Shown here: one piece after another, positions 51,601-64,000 of the stretch
How the letters are laid out: each line of letters opens with the position of its first letter
How positions within the stretch are numbered: the stretch's first letter is position 1
DNA from: Adenanthera pavonina
Taxonomy: Eukaryota; Streptophyta; Magnoliopsida; Fabales; Fabaceae
Assembly: GCA_026686845.1 (NCBI GenBank)
Contig: JAIVEN010000014.1
Coordinates: 11,208,001-11,272,000 of the forward strand
Length of the DNA stretch: 64,000 bases
Direction: 5' to 3'
Translations under genes and position numbers: made by a program
The notes under the pieces: model-generated
Databases searched by the model: none
What the model saw: only the letters and a program-made list of their open reading frames with translations
Told to the model about the DNA's origin: nothing

Positions 51601-53140
51601 ACCAATGATTGCAATTAATTTGAATTTTTACATATGCAGCATTTATAAAACATTTTTTAATTGACCGAGTATGTGTGTGTATAATTCACATTTTATTTTA
51701 TTTAGTCATTATTCTTTACATGGTAGCTAGTAGCTGCCGGCCATAAATTTATTGCTCAAACTTCTTGTAATAGATGAAAAAATATCAAATTTTCATATAA
51801 TAAAACAATACAAATCTACATCATCAATTAATATAAAATACAAAGTTTGTATTATTTATAAGTTAAGAATAATACAATTTTTTTGAGTTTTGTGTAACTT
51901 TTTTTTTAAATCTTTCTGATTTTCTCTAAATATTAAAAAGATAAACATAAGAATTTTTTTGGCCATAAAATACAATATTTGTTGCACAAGGAAATGAAAT
52001 CTAATTTTAGTTTAATTGATTCCTAATATCCAAATTTTAATGAGAATAAAACCACGAAAAACATACATCACGAACTGAATTGATTCGTATATCCAAATTT
52101 CGATAAGAATAAAATCGAGCAACTCACTTTGCAAAATTAATGGATGCGTAATATCCAAAATTTGATAAGAATAAAAGCAGCAGGCGAGTGTTAGGGAACT
52201 TTATAGACCCACAGGAAAAAAATAGAGCGTCACCCACTGTCATGTCAATGCCTTCTCAAGATCACACTTTCTTTGATTAGTGGCCACATCTTTCCTCTTG
52301 ATTCCCTTCCCCCCACCCTGCAGTAACCACATCTTTCTTGTTTATGCAATATCTTTTATCTATTATTCATTTCTCTATATTATATGGTGCGCCTTTTCCA
52401 GAAAAACAAAAACAAAATTGTCATATCTTAGCATTTGATTCTTTATTTTCCCACCTTTATTTAAAAAAACATATACTAAAGCGGCACGTTAAATTTCAAA
52501 TTTATTTTGGATGGCTCTCCAACATTTGATAGCATTGATTAACTTAAATTTGGACATTACTAACTAAAAAGATCCAACACAATTGATAAATAATTAAGTT
52601 TTTTAAGTATGATATTTAAAGTTCGACTCTTGACTATATATATTAAAAATATTTTATTGGGAGAGATAAAATCTACTTTAGTGATTTTTATTCGTTAAAA
52701 TGTTTAATCTTCAAAAACTTGCTTAAGAGTTACCTTTAATGCTCACCAAAAATTTGACATTGTTAAACTCTAAATAAAATATTTATTTCAATATAATTTT
52801 TTTATCTACATGCTAACATAAGAGTTTACTTAAAATAAATTGAATAATTTTCACTCCATTTAACATGTGTCTCAAATTTTTAATTCTAAATATAATGAAT
52901 CAATGAGAAATGGGCTTGGCAAAATCAGCAGGGAAAGAAAATTCCATTGAGCTTGACTCTAGTTTAACTTTGTAAAATGACTTGAGAGGTGTATGATAAC
53001 TGAGAGCTGGAAATGGCGAAATTGAAACAATAATATTTGAAAAGAAAACAAACTTTTAATTTTATTTTTAATCTTTTATTGCTTTTAATATTTGAAATTT
53101 TACAACAACTCATAAGGATTTCCTATTATTAAATAAAGAA
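48613..53140. other. Gene-poor DNA
   Basis: AT-rich, with AT microsatellites at about 49,405-49,424 and 50,055-50,076, and a GAC repeat at 50,632-50,648. A B-box-like aaagttcgactctt near 52,617 hints at a SINE remnant. No ORF here carries a recognisable domain. Confidence 0.5.
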
Positions 53141-53146
53141 TTGTTA

Positions 53147-53340
53147 ATGTAGGTTGATTCAATTGGTAAAGATACGATACATATTTCATAAAGGCATGAA
53201 TTCAAATCTCATTGCAAATATAAAAATTTCATTAATAGATAATTTGCAAGTACCTCTATAAATACTCTTTGAACCTTAAGACTTACTTTGTTCTTATCAG
53301 CCATTGAGATTTAACCCATTTAAATTTTTGTTTATAAAAA
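53147..53340 (+). mobile_element. tRNA-derived SINE-like element
   Basis: The sequence ttgattcaattggtaaag (about 53,153-53,170) fits a degenerate polymerase III A box, and gaattcaaatctc (about 53,198-53,210) fits a B box, at the spacing seen in tRNA heads. A tRNA-unrelated body follows. I could not find a clean target duplication. Confidence 0.5.
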
Positions 53341-53559
53341 AATAACACAGTGCGTTTATGCATTAAAAATGTAAAATAAGAGAAATTATTATGATTTTAA
53401 AATCATGTCATCACGGGCATCATTAAAGGAAATTACGTCTAATCGTCTATTATCATTACCAATGTAAGTATGAAGCTGACACCACACCACCGGCATTATT
53501 TGCAATATAAAAACTAAAAAAAATGATGATCATTTTAGTTTTTCTGGCTCTTTCTTTGG

Positions 53560-54120
53560 CTTTCTTTTTTTGAAAGAAAAGAGAAAAGGGATAAATCTCT
53601 TAGTGGTGAGAGCAAAAAGAAAGGACATCAACTCTCCTTCCCACTATCAATATCAACCAAACCCCTGCACCCATCAGGTGTATGCCAGAATAGAGCAATC
53701 CTAATGTCAGTTCCATGAGCTGCATGGGCAAGCCAATTAGCACACTCATGCACTTCTCTGAAAACATGTTTTAATTTTCAAAGTTCAATCTCTCATGATG
53801 AGCTCCCCAATATTGACAATGATATCTCTCCAGGGATGACTATGAGTAACACCATGATTGATAAGGTTAATTGCCTCATTAGAGTCACTGCAAATCACTA
53901 TCTTCTTGAAACTATTATCCCAGCAAATTTTGATGCCATTAAGAATAGCCAACAATTCTGCAACCAAACTAAGCACAATTCCAAGTTTTCCGTTGAAACA
54001 CAATATCTCTAGTAATCCTAACCCAAAGACAGTCAATTTTTGTGACAAGGTTCTAGCAAAGCTTCCAATGTTCTGACTTCTAGCCTTCTTGACACCCAAC
54101 CCACCCACCTTCCCTTTCTT
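53560..54120 (-). mobile_element. L1-type LINE 3' fragment with RNase H domain
   Basis: On the minus strand, MGGLGVKKARSQN (a piece of the region after reverse transcriptase) is joined to an RNase H-like domain: AELLAILNGIKICWD and IVICSDSNEAINLI. After a stop at 53785 the reading continues in another frame (HVFREVHECANWLAHAAHG) and ends near 53,640, with an A-rich tail at about 53,570. It is a frameshifted remnant with an internal deletion. Confidence 0.75.
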
Positions 54121-57100
54121 TAGCTTGATCGGCCTATCATTCGTCTTCCTTTCTCATTCAGTTCTTTCTTTTTTTTTTTTATGTATAGGATTTATCACTG
54201 ATTTGTGGAAAAGTATTCAGGCAAAAATAAAAGAAGTCAAGTAAGGATATACAATTTTTGCAACAAAAAAAAAAGTGTAAGGATATTAAATCATAGCAAA
54301 TCGACCGCCCAAAAGGACATACTAGTAGGCAACAAAAGTAAACTCAAACAACAATGAAGATGTTTTGTATAACTGCTGCATGTTTTATAAACTAAAAATA
54401 ACTCAACTTAATCGATAATCATAGGTGAGCCCGCTTCAAGCAGGCTAGCCAGCCACAAGCTAGTCAAAAAGCAAGGCAAGGGCAGGTTAGCTCGTTTTTG
54501 GAGGGTTGGGTTTTTTAAAGCATGGAACTGTCATATGATATTAATATTTTTTATCAATTTTTTTTGCTACCTGCCATATATTAATATATTTTTTTAATTT
54601 TTGTACCACTTGAATAATATAAACATTACCACCAATTGAAACCATATGCCACCAATTGACCAAAATAATCAAATTATAAATAGAAGCTATATACCAATAA
54701 TTAATCAAAATACATTAATACATACTAATCATCTAAGTATCACAACACAATTCAATAACATTAATCATGAAGTATGGGCAAATTCCCAATTCCAACTCTA
54801 AGTATTTATTCAACTACCAACTCAAGGGCGGACCGAGAATAGTGTTACATATTATATTCATCTATATTTCCCATGAATAGAAGTTTAACTTTATCTAAAA
54901 AGCTGATTTTCAAAAAACTTGAACTCAATTTGAACCTAAACTGTAAAATTGTTTCGCACTGCTTTTTCCCAATTGCGCAACAATTATTTGAAAATTCATA
55001 ACTAATTCCTCAAAAATCATTTCATAGTAATTCAAATATCTAAAAATATCATATATTCTTAATTTTATGGGAAAAATATGAAACTAGACTTTCAATGTAT
55101 TAAATGATACAATTTATTCCAAAAATTTTACTGTTCAAAATTTACTCTAGTAATCTGTCCAGTTTTACAGCTTAAATTTTGATGTGTCATTTCTTCTCAC
55201 ATACAGAGACAAAACATTCAAACTTTATATCATAAGAAAACTCTGTTTGTCTAGTTTCAAAACTTATAAACTTTTCATAGTGATACTATTACTATTGAAT
55301 CAGGGATTTGTTCAAAACACAAGTATACTAGATTGCTTCTAAATTTCATCATTTTGCAAAACTTCCATTTTTATTATTGTATAAATTCACTATATATTCA
55401 AATAGTACCAGATAGGAGTTAACACATAGAGGTAGATAAAAACATAGCCCACTAAATTTTTAGCTACATTGTGAATTTATATATAAACTTAAAACACGAG
55501 CAATTACATTAATATAGAAGCTGTTTCTAAACAACCATTTCTTAATAAAACAATTTCTAAACCAGTTTTTTCTCCGTTATTCTTTTTGGTTCACATTCCT
55601 GCTCTTGGAAAAGTTTGTTCCTGACATTTGGAATTTTAGAGATGAGATTGGATATCGCAGTAGCAACATTATATATACAATCATATCATTACATCAATTT
55701 TGAAAACATTGAAAACATTTCATAATCTTTGCAAAATAATCACATAAAATCCACGTTGTTTTTTAAAAATATTGGCATAACTTCATTATACCATAAATAA
55801 GATATCCAAATAAATTAAAACATCCCAATCATTCATAAACATATATAATTCAACATGAAAATTTTGCAATAATATAAGAGTAATACAAGTCACTACCTTA
55901 GAGCTTTACCATTCCTTTAGTCTTTGCTTTAATCTCTTCTCCCTTGCCTAACTTTGCCTTAAATCCTTACTTTAATTTCTCTTCCCTTTCCTCCTTTTTT
56001 TTTTCCTTCTTTTTCCCTTTCTTTTCTTCCTTCCTTCTTTCTTTCTTTCTTTCTCTCTTCCTCCCTCTCTCTTTCATGTCTTCACTCTCTCTCTCTCTTC
56101 TGTCTTTTCGCGTCAATTTGTGGGGAAATGAAGGGGGTGGGAGTGCTTTCATATAGGCTTCCTCTACTTGGCCTCCAAGTTGCCTAACTTGCTTCCCAAG
56201 TTACTTCTTCTTGTCTCCCAAGATCTTCCCCTTCTTGCCGAAATTTCCATGACACGTCTCTATGACATCATAATTGGCACACTAAAATTTCAGTTTTGCC
56301 CTTATATTTTTTGCTAAGAGAGAGACATAATTTCTTTCTTAAAAGATCCTTTAAGCATGTCTAGAGAGAAAAATTTTCTTTTAAACCAAAATGTCTTACA
56401 TTATTTCTATACATGTTTTTCCTTCAATTTTACATTCCTCAATTTTTTGCATTTTGGTACCTTAGTATTTTCCCATAATAATTTTGATATTATCATTTAA
56501 TTTTCATAAAAATTTCAAAATTAATTACATTCAAGGACTAAACATATTTCCTTTTAAGGGTCTTGGAAATCTTAATTCCAGTTAAAGATCTAATATCTTC
56601 TTTGCCCTATTACATCCTTATGTATTTTACAAAATAATCCTTTATTATTTTATGCATAAAAATTTGTGAGGTTACAAATGGTTTGGGGGGCTAAATCCTT
56701 TGAAAAATATTTATATATTAAATTTTGCACTCCTATTATACATATTAGACTTAGAAGGAATGGTTTTATTGATGGTGACATATTGGGGGTTAGACTATAT
56801 AATATTTCATTTTTTATTTAAAATGTAAATAAAAAAAATTCTTTTAAGATTTTTGCTAGGGGGGAGGCCCCCAAGTAGTGTTTTTAATATTGGACCGGAT
56901 CGGACAGTTGAACCGGTCCGGCCGTCACCTGAGAAGCTCAATGGTTCATTTTGTTACTTCAAGCTGTTTTGATGATCAGACCGGGTTAAGCCATTTTCAA
57001 CTGATTTTTGAGCTGGAAATCGGCTTCAAGCTGGAACCTAGGGTGGTTTTAAAAGAACCATCCAGATCTATGTTTGAGTAAAGTTTATGGAGGAGAGCAC

Positions 57101-59340
57101 TGAAAATGATGGGGAAGAAGAAGATGTATTCAACTTAGAAGGAGAAAGAAAAAAATAGAAGAAGATTATCAAAGAAAGAAGAAAAAAGATGCAGAAATTA
57201 AGGCATACTCTCCACTCTTCTTGATGAGAGCAAGCTTGCTGTTGATGCTCTCATGGGTACTTAGTTTCTTGGCGGCAACCATTCTGAAGATGAAGATAGC
57301 AGATGCAGAAACACTTGCTGCGAAAAGGGAACATGGTGATACTTGCTTGGAAAAACCAAAATAGATGGAGAGTTTTAACTTTTGGGCTAAGGCTACCTTT
57401 TTAAATCAATGATGCGGATTTGTGGGAATACAAATGAATGGGTTAGATGAAATTTTGGGAAAGCAAAGAGTATTCAAATGTGCGCACACACTGTACCATC
57501 ATAAATAGATGTGTCGTGTTTTCTAAGAAAAGTCTTTCCCTATGTGGCTATGTAACGATGGAACTCTTCTATTACTTTTCTATGCACATAGGATCATTAT
57601 TTTAATGCATAAAAATTGAAAAAAAATCTTAATAAAATAATTTAAAATAAAGATATTAATATTTATTTTAAAATAAGTAAATAAAATTAAAAGGTCATTA
57701 TTTATTTTCTTAAAAATTTAAATAATTTGACGTATATTATTATGATAATAGTCAGTCAATTCATTATGAAATTGAATTATTTAAATTTATTTTTAAGTTA
57801 TTTAATAATTTATATTTTATTTTTATACATATATTATATATAATATTATTTTTATTTAATTATTACATCACTAGTTTAATATCTATCTAACTAATTAAAC
57901 CATAAAAACTATAATCTAATGACATTTCTGATTTAATATCCGATTTGGCTTTTAAAATATTACCTCCAAGTAATAACGTGTGTTTGCCCCTTTACCAACT
58001 CCAAGACAATTTCAATTCCAACATTAAACAAAATAGATTACATACATACTAATATTTCTTTTCTTAATTTGGAGTTACATAATATTCGTTCAATATCATA
58101 ATTCGTGAAACATGAGCCTTATTAATGTTGTTTGAATCTTTCTTTGAGAATGAGAACAAATATTTTACATTTGTTTCTTCATTTTTAAGTGGGAGTTTTT
58201 TTTTTTTAATAAAGGGACAGGCTAAACGAGTTAATTTTTGTGTTTGGTGGATTAGCCCGTTTAGCTTGCAAATTAAGCGGTTCAAAGTCCAAATTGAAAA
58301 AAGATCACTTCAATATAAGTTTTGATTTTCTTAACGCAAGATTGCTATAAAAGAAGCTAAAATGAGTTACCACGTGAGTTGAAGTCTGTTTTAATAGCTT
58401 TACTTTTAACTATCTCAAATATATTAATAAAAGTTACTAAATTCATTACATTTGTCTTAAATTGAATTTATTTGCAATTTTACTCATAATTAAATGCTAT
58501 AACATTTTTTATCATTATTTTCCTTCAATATGATTAATGAGAGATATATATGAAAATAATATTTAATGACCCAAATATGACTTATATTCCCTCTGATCCT
58601 TAATATAAGACCCTTTTAATCGAATCACATGGATTAATAATTGAAATTAAAACTAATTAACTACCTTGATTTCTCTAAAAATCCTAATATTTTTCTAAAA
58701 TTATTCTCATTTAATCACTTTCTCTTTTCTTTTGGATATATTAAATAGAAATTTTTTTAAAAAATATATAATAAATATTACCTCATATATTATAAAGGAT
58801 CTTTTATTTAAATATACTTGGAGGGAGCATTTAAGTTCATGATATACATTTAAGAGGAGAGAGTAACAAATAATTGTGTGATATATGCCTCATAAAAGTA
58901 ACAGGTATACAAGAGAATAGAATTCGTGATGACGACTGCTAAAGCACGGATAAAATCATAAAATTAAGATCCAACAAATAAATAAAGTAATGATGGCAAA
59001 AATAAATATAAATAAATAAACAATGAGAAGAGCATATGTACGGGGAGAGAGAACCCGTGCCGTTGTTTACATATATCTAATCATATGCTCAAACTGCCTG
59101 ACAATAATTTTTAAATTTTTCTTCCTTATTTTTAAGATAATATTTTATTTTAAAGTATATAGTACGACCCTAAAGAAATAAGAGAGTCCAAAATCATATT
59201 TTAATATAGATGGATCATGGATGCACGAATGTTTGCCCTTTGTACCTGTTGACAGCAAACAAAGCTACTCATAATTGGCTGGCTCTTTGTACCCGCTATA
59301 AAACTTTGTTTTTTTTTTTTACCAGAGTATAAAACTTTGT
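54121..59340. other. Gene-poor DNA
   Basis: AT-rich, with a GC-richer dispersed-repeat word set near 54,425-54,510, a long polypyrimidine tract with (CTTT)n at about 55,985-56,105, and a repeat of the ccggatcgga/gaaccggt type at about 56,888-56,925. The ORFs in the polypyrimidine tract are low complexity. No gene is recognised. Confidence 0.5.
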
Positions 59341-59344
59341 TGGA

Positions 59345-59482
59345 GCAACGATTTCGAAAAGATTTTGGTCTGTAATGATTCTTCTCAGGCTATTAATCTT
59401 ATTGCTCGGAAAAACTCTCCGGGCCATCCTCTAAGTAATGCAATGCATGAAATAAGAACGCTTATTATAAGAGATTGAATCA
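59345..59482 (+). mobile_element. L1-type LINE fragment (RNase H remnant)
   Basis: A short in-frame stretch reads FEKILVCNDSSQAINLIA followed by GHPLSNAMHEIRTLI. It is the same RNase H-like segment as at 53,560-54,120, here on the plus strand. It has no start or stop of its own. Confidence 0.6.
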
Positions 59483-60180
59483 TTATAATTAACCACATGT
59501 TCAAAGAAACCAATAAATATACTTTATCCTTTCTAGGGGGCCTTGGGCCTGCGACCACGAGCACAAGCATGTCATTTTCTTTTGAAAATTACATTTTGAC
59601 ATAAAGATAATAAATTTATTATAAAATAAGATGTATTATTATTTATTTTCTTAATTTTACTACTAAGTATTCTAAATTTTAATACTTTTTATCACTTAAA
59701 ATTTTTCTTTAAAATTTATTCATTCTACCGGCCTCTAGCTGAAATTTCCCTTCTTTTTTTCTTTTTATGAGTTCTCTTTTTTTGACACCTCGTATAGTCG
59801 TGCCACCCATCGCAAATTAAGCAGCTGCCTCCAATCGTGCTTCAAACATTCGGGCCATCTTCCGCAAGCTAACACCTGGCCTGGCCTATTTAGCTTTTGT
59901 TGGGTTGGGCTAGGTATTTTTTGAGCCCACGTTCTCACCAAAAACCATTCTCTCCAATATCATGTCACATCTTGTGTTTTGTTCGAGTATACATAGGTCA
60001 AGTCAGACCAGACGTTAGTTTGGTCCGATGTCCAATCTTAAATATTCTTTCAAGTTATGATTTTGGATTTGTACTCCAGTCTGGTTAAAAAAGCAAACAA
60101 TTGTTAAAAATCTCCTTTTTTATTGAATACTTTAACCATTAAGGCAAGTAATAGCTAGTCAAGAGCTCATGGTGAACATA

Positions 60181-60211
<31 letters not shown>

Positions 60212-60749
60212 TTTTGAAAAAACATAAAAAAAAGAAATAAAACACTCTACTTCTTCCACAAAAGAATAGTAAAATATTATATCTAAATTGGGCCGTTTCA
60301 AGTAGAATGGTTGGAAGATCACATACACAACCCCATTTAGCCTGACGTTGTTTTTCTTCTTCTTTTAATTTGACCGGACACAATTTGTCCAAGTTTACGG
60401 AACTAGCTATACTTATAGTCAGTATAGGTTTTGATTTGGGGTTGAAGCGCACAAACAAATGAGATAAATTGTTTTCTAGATCTAAATAGCACGAGTCTCA
60501 ATTATATTTTCCAACTGTAAAGAGTAGTAGAGTACAAGCGCCCGTAGTATCTATTTCTTTTCCATTTTGTTGTTAAGTAGCGCCCATATTTATTTTCTAT
60601 TACATATGTATTTGGTTGCATGAATTTTGGCCTAAGAAAAATAATAATAATAATAATAAGAGTGAAAATCACTTAAAATGATGCTTGGTAGTACTTAAAA
60701 GCATTTATAATATTCCTTAGAATGATGCTTGGGTGAAAATGGAATACGT

Positions 60750-61345
60750 GATTTAGTGTTATTAACTAGGATTATATGATTTGGTCTTATAAGATTAACC
60801 GTGATGCTGCCTTTGTATCTCAGCGTGGCCAAGGGGTTGTTGCTTTTGTTGTTCGGGATAGCAATGGCTTTCTGCTGGCTGGTGATTACAAGAAATGCAG
60901 TGCATCCTCGAGCTTTATGGTGGAGGCTGAACCTCTTTTGCTGGCATTAGATTATGCTATGAGGAATTATTTGTACAATGTTACCTTTGAGTCGGACAAT
61001 CTTTCTCTGGTGAATGCTTCCATTGAAGAAGCTCCTTGTCCTGATTGGAGGAGTGACGTCCTCATTGAAAACATCCTTGTTAGAAGGAATTTATTGGAAA
61101 ATCATCAGATAGTATGGATTCCTTGGGAAGCTAATGTTGTTGCCAACCAGGTAGCGAGAGTCACGTTTAAGGAGATGTGTCCTGTTGGCTAGGTTATTAA
61201 TCCACCATCCTCTTTTATTTTTGCTAGAAGATGATATGTTGGATTCTAGAAGGGGAATTGGTTAGTGTTCGTGCTGTTTTGTTGTGACTATTTTGTATGA
61301 ACTTGTTTTATTTTAATATATTTTTCCTGTTTCGGCCAAAAAAAC
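60750..61345 (+). mobile_element. L1-type LINE 3' fragment with RNase H ORF
   Basis: An open frame at 60776-61192 encodes an RNase H-like domain of plant L1 elements: NRDAAF, GVVAFVVRDSNGFLLAG, MVEAEPLLLALDYA, VTFESDNLSLV and the C-terminal IVWIPWEANVVANQVA. The usual active-site Asp, Glu and Asp positions can be traced. It is followed by about 130 nt of 3' end with tttcggccaaaaaaac, an A-rich tail. Its uninterrupted frame suggests it is the youngest LINE fragment here. It is 5'-truncated and not an independent gene. Confidence 0.75.
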
Positions 61346-64000
61346 AAAAAGACACCGCAAGGAAGGACATCTTAATAAGTAACACATTCCCATAAGCGTG
61401 CAATAAATTACTAGTTGGGCGAGAGATTCATAATTGTCCAATTCTTTCTTCAATTTATTTCCAAACAAAGCACAAATAAGCCAGTACTCCTTATAAACGA
61501 GATCAATGAAAAAGTGAAAGGCTGAAAGCTATATATGTACTTGTCATGATATGCATCCTTCATCCCTATGAAATTAACCAGACATTACACGCACATATAA
61601 TGCCCCTTTTGACCTGTCCCAAGCCCAACACCAAGATTTTTCTTTTTGGTAAATCGGAAACTGGTGAAATATATCACTACCCTATAATTGGTTCCTTCGA
61701 AAACAGGAACTGAAATGAACTAGTGATAACTGTTCTCATATCACAAAGCCTAAACCACCATGTTTGTCGAATTTATAGAGAAAAACAGCACACACAAACG
61801 GTATAAACCAACACAGTTATTTTTTTTCCTTGAAGCTAATTAATGTAGAGAACTCGAAAGTTAATTATAGAACAAGAAGCTGTATAAGAAGGCGGAAATG
61901 GCGGTGGTGGATGGAAGAGAGTGAACAACAAGAACCCTAATTAAGGATAAATTAGGGGATGGATGGAAACCACGCTAGGGTTACAATATATGAAAATGGT
62001 AAAATAATTGGGGGGTTATAGTGGAGCAGGGTCCCCCGGTGTTGGATTTCATGCTCCTCAGTTTGAGAAAGCATATATTCTCCTGTTCCAATGCCTTGTC
62101 TTCTTCTCATCACCACACTTTTTCAGTCCACACCATGCTTTTACACCTGCTTTTCAGGGTTTTGCCAAAACTATAACACTTCATTATTATCATTATTTTT
62201 TTTGCCCACCATTAGTATCATTATTATTATGTTTTTTTTTTTCATGCGGCAAATGGATAGCCATACACTCGGATCTAATAATTGAAGGAAAAGGAAACTG
62301 TGGGTCTATATATAACTGATCAAAAGATTCACTTAAACGAGGATGCTTATTCCCTTTATTAAAATTATGATTTGAGGGTTTTGTAATACATATTAATTTG
62401 TACATGTGCCTATGGAGCGGCTAATTAATTAATCACCACGATCAAAATGATTCCATGATGATGCCTGTGTACATTAAACAAAAATTTGATTTTATGAAAG
62501 TGGCAATTATTGCCTGTCCTATGTAGGTGTGGTTCAAATTGCTAAAGGACGAACTCTCGACATGATATATATTTTATTCAAAAAAGAAGGAAAAAAGGGG
62601 GGAAAGATTAATGAACTTGCTGGTTGAATAAAGCCATAGGAAGAAGCATCACTAAAGGCGACCTTTAAAGACGAAAGGCCTTAGAATATCTATCTCTGGC
62701 TAGTGGCTAGAACCTAGAGAAAAAGAAAAAAGGAGAAGTGATGAAAATCGCAAAAGGAGCGCAATAGTTTTGTGCATTGGATATAATCAAGCAGTGACGA
62801 GAAGGAACACTAATTAAGAATCTTTTAATCACTTCATTACCAAACAAAACTGTGATTTAAAACTCTTAAGTACGTACACATTAGTGAAAGCAAATGACTC
62901 GGATATGTTATGTCTGCAACTTGGAAGAGCTTTATCATAAAGTAGAAATCCATGACAAGAGACTCAAGGTTGACTGGTTACGACTAGGGGAAAAGGTGTT
63001 CTTTTAATTAATGATGGACTAATGAACTCTTAAAGCAACTAAATCGATCAATTATAATATTTATGGTAGACTTAATTTGTAATATATATAAATATATAGA
63101 TTGCTCGCTGAGGGAAACTCAGCTAAACAAAGGCAAACTACTTTGGTCCATTAGAATATATAATTTGATGATATACCTTGAGGATCAAAACTTAATTTAT
63201 CTGGTCGACAAAATTTTCTGAAAAGAAGGGCTATGTGGCCTCTACCCAACTATCTTGAACCAAGCTGAATAAAGGTCTCCCGTAGTCATGTTAAAGAATG
63301 AGTGATATGGAGAAAGGGAAGCCAAAAGGAATCTGGCAGTATCGTAATCGACCTGTCTCTGGGAAGTGCAGAGAGAGGCCAAAACCAAATTAACAAAGCG
63401 ATTTCTTTTGAATGGGCATTGAAAAGTATGCATTGGACGACCTCACCTTTTGGTTTGCTGAAGAAAGCATCTCAACTCTCAAGGACGTCGTACTGCATGT
63501 GTTCATCACTTGGTCGACGTCTGATCAGTTCATCGATTTCAGCACATTAATGGAAAACTACCACGCATTTAATTAAGGACAAACCCATACCCTTGTCTGA
63601 CGGACGAGATGTGTGGAGAATTAGCAGCAGCTTTATAACCTGTTTTATAATCTCATTTATGCAACACCAAGCCGTTATTTTATTCTTTTGCTTTTCACAT
63701 GACCCAATCGGTGAAAATGGACCATAAAACTATAGAATATATCGCAATGCATGGCTATTAATTTTCTTTCTTGAGGTAAATCTTCTTTTACGATTCGGAA
63801 AAAGGTTCAGATTTTTAAACTTGGATTAATACGAAACAGCTTTAAAGAAATGAATCTCGAAAAATAGCGAGAAGTCGAAATGAGATAAAGGTGACGATGG
63901 ATGTTTACCGATTTAAACAAGGGAAAAAAAAAACTTGAAAGAAGATTGTAGAACATGCTAGCTTTTGTGTGTGTGTGTGTGTGTGTGAATTAAAAATTGG
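61346..64000. other. Right end, no recognised gene
   Basis: Two stretches are less AT-rich and more gene-like in texture (about 61,880-62,160 and 63,230-63,550), but their ORFs match no family I know. A (GT)n run lies at about 63,965-63,987. Confidence 0.45.

Noticed and set aside
55944..56156. ORFs in the CTTT-rich tract on both strands
   Set aside because: Simple-sequence artefacts made almost entirely of Phe/Ser/Leu or Lys/Glu/Arg.
61990..62060. SPGVG text resembling the CEP peptide core
   Set aside because: It lacks the preceding RPT and the terminal position of real CEP peptides, and has no signal peptide.
1..64000. CRISPR arrays, bacterial operons and tRNA or rRNA genes
   Set aside because: This is plant nuclear DNA. 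No spaced direct-repeat array and no complete tRNA cloverleaf or rRNA segment was seen by eye.

Overview
The window is nuclear DNA of a flowering plant, almost certainly a eudicot outside Brassicaceae. It is AT-rich, its genes are split by many GT-AG introns, and it carries plant-type retrotransposon debris and MITEs. The species cannot be named from the sequence alone.

Gene block, positions 1-27,300. In order: a Golgi-type family 4 glycosyltransferase (7 exons), a Rossmann-fold epimerase-like protein (8 exons), a RING-H2 protein on the minus strand with a myristoylation-type N terminus, and on the minus strand a single-exon group S1 bZIP. The bZIP leader carries three upstream ORFs, one of which encodes the conserved sucrose-control peptide. 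From memory, this order matches the ancestral arrangement behind two duplicated Arabidopsis chromosome 1 segments (At1g19680-19710 and At1g75388-75420), but the BELL homeobox gene expected in that block is absent here. A decayed Ty1/copia element separates the RING and bZIP genes. A 5'-truncated RTE-type LINE sits inside glycosyltransferase intron 4.

Positions 27,300-37,020 hold no recognised gene. The striking feature is a diverged tandem segmental duplication (copies near 31.1-33.2 kb and 33.6-37.0 kb). Each copy has a TATA-like box followed by a gene-like but unrecognised transcript region containing a strong hairpin made from an inverted partial copy of the local sequence. This is the best candidate for something undescribed, possibly young small-RNA-producing loci. 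The second copy was later enlarged by a Mutator-like MITE and a two-unit AT-rich repeat.

Positions 37,267-48,612 hold two intact genes: the mu subunit of adaptor complex AP-4 (13 exons, 442 residues) and a two-exon BAHD acyltransferase (448 residues) with a MITE in its intron.

Positions 48,613-64,000 are gene-poor. They contain 3' fragments of L1-type LINEs (RNase H remnants), a SINE-like element and microsatellites. No intact gene could be supported there. The genes do not form a pathway; their adjacency reflects inherited chromosome order.
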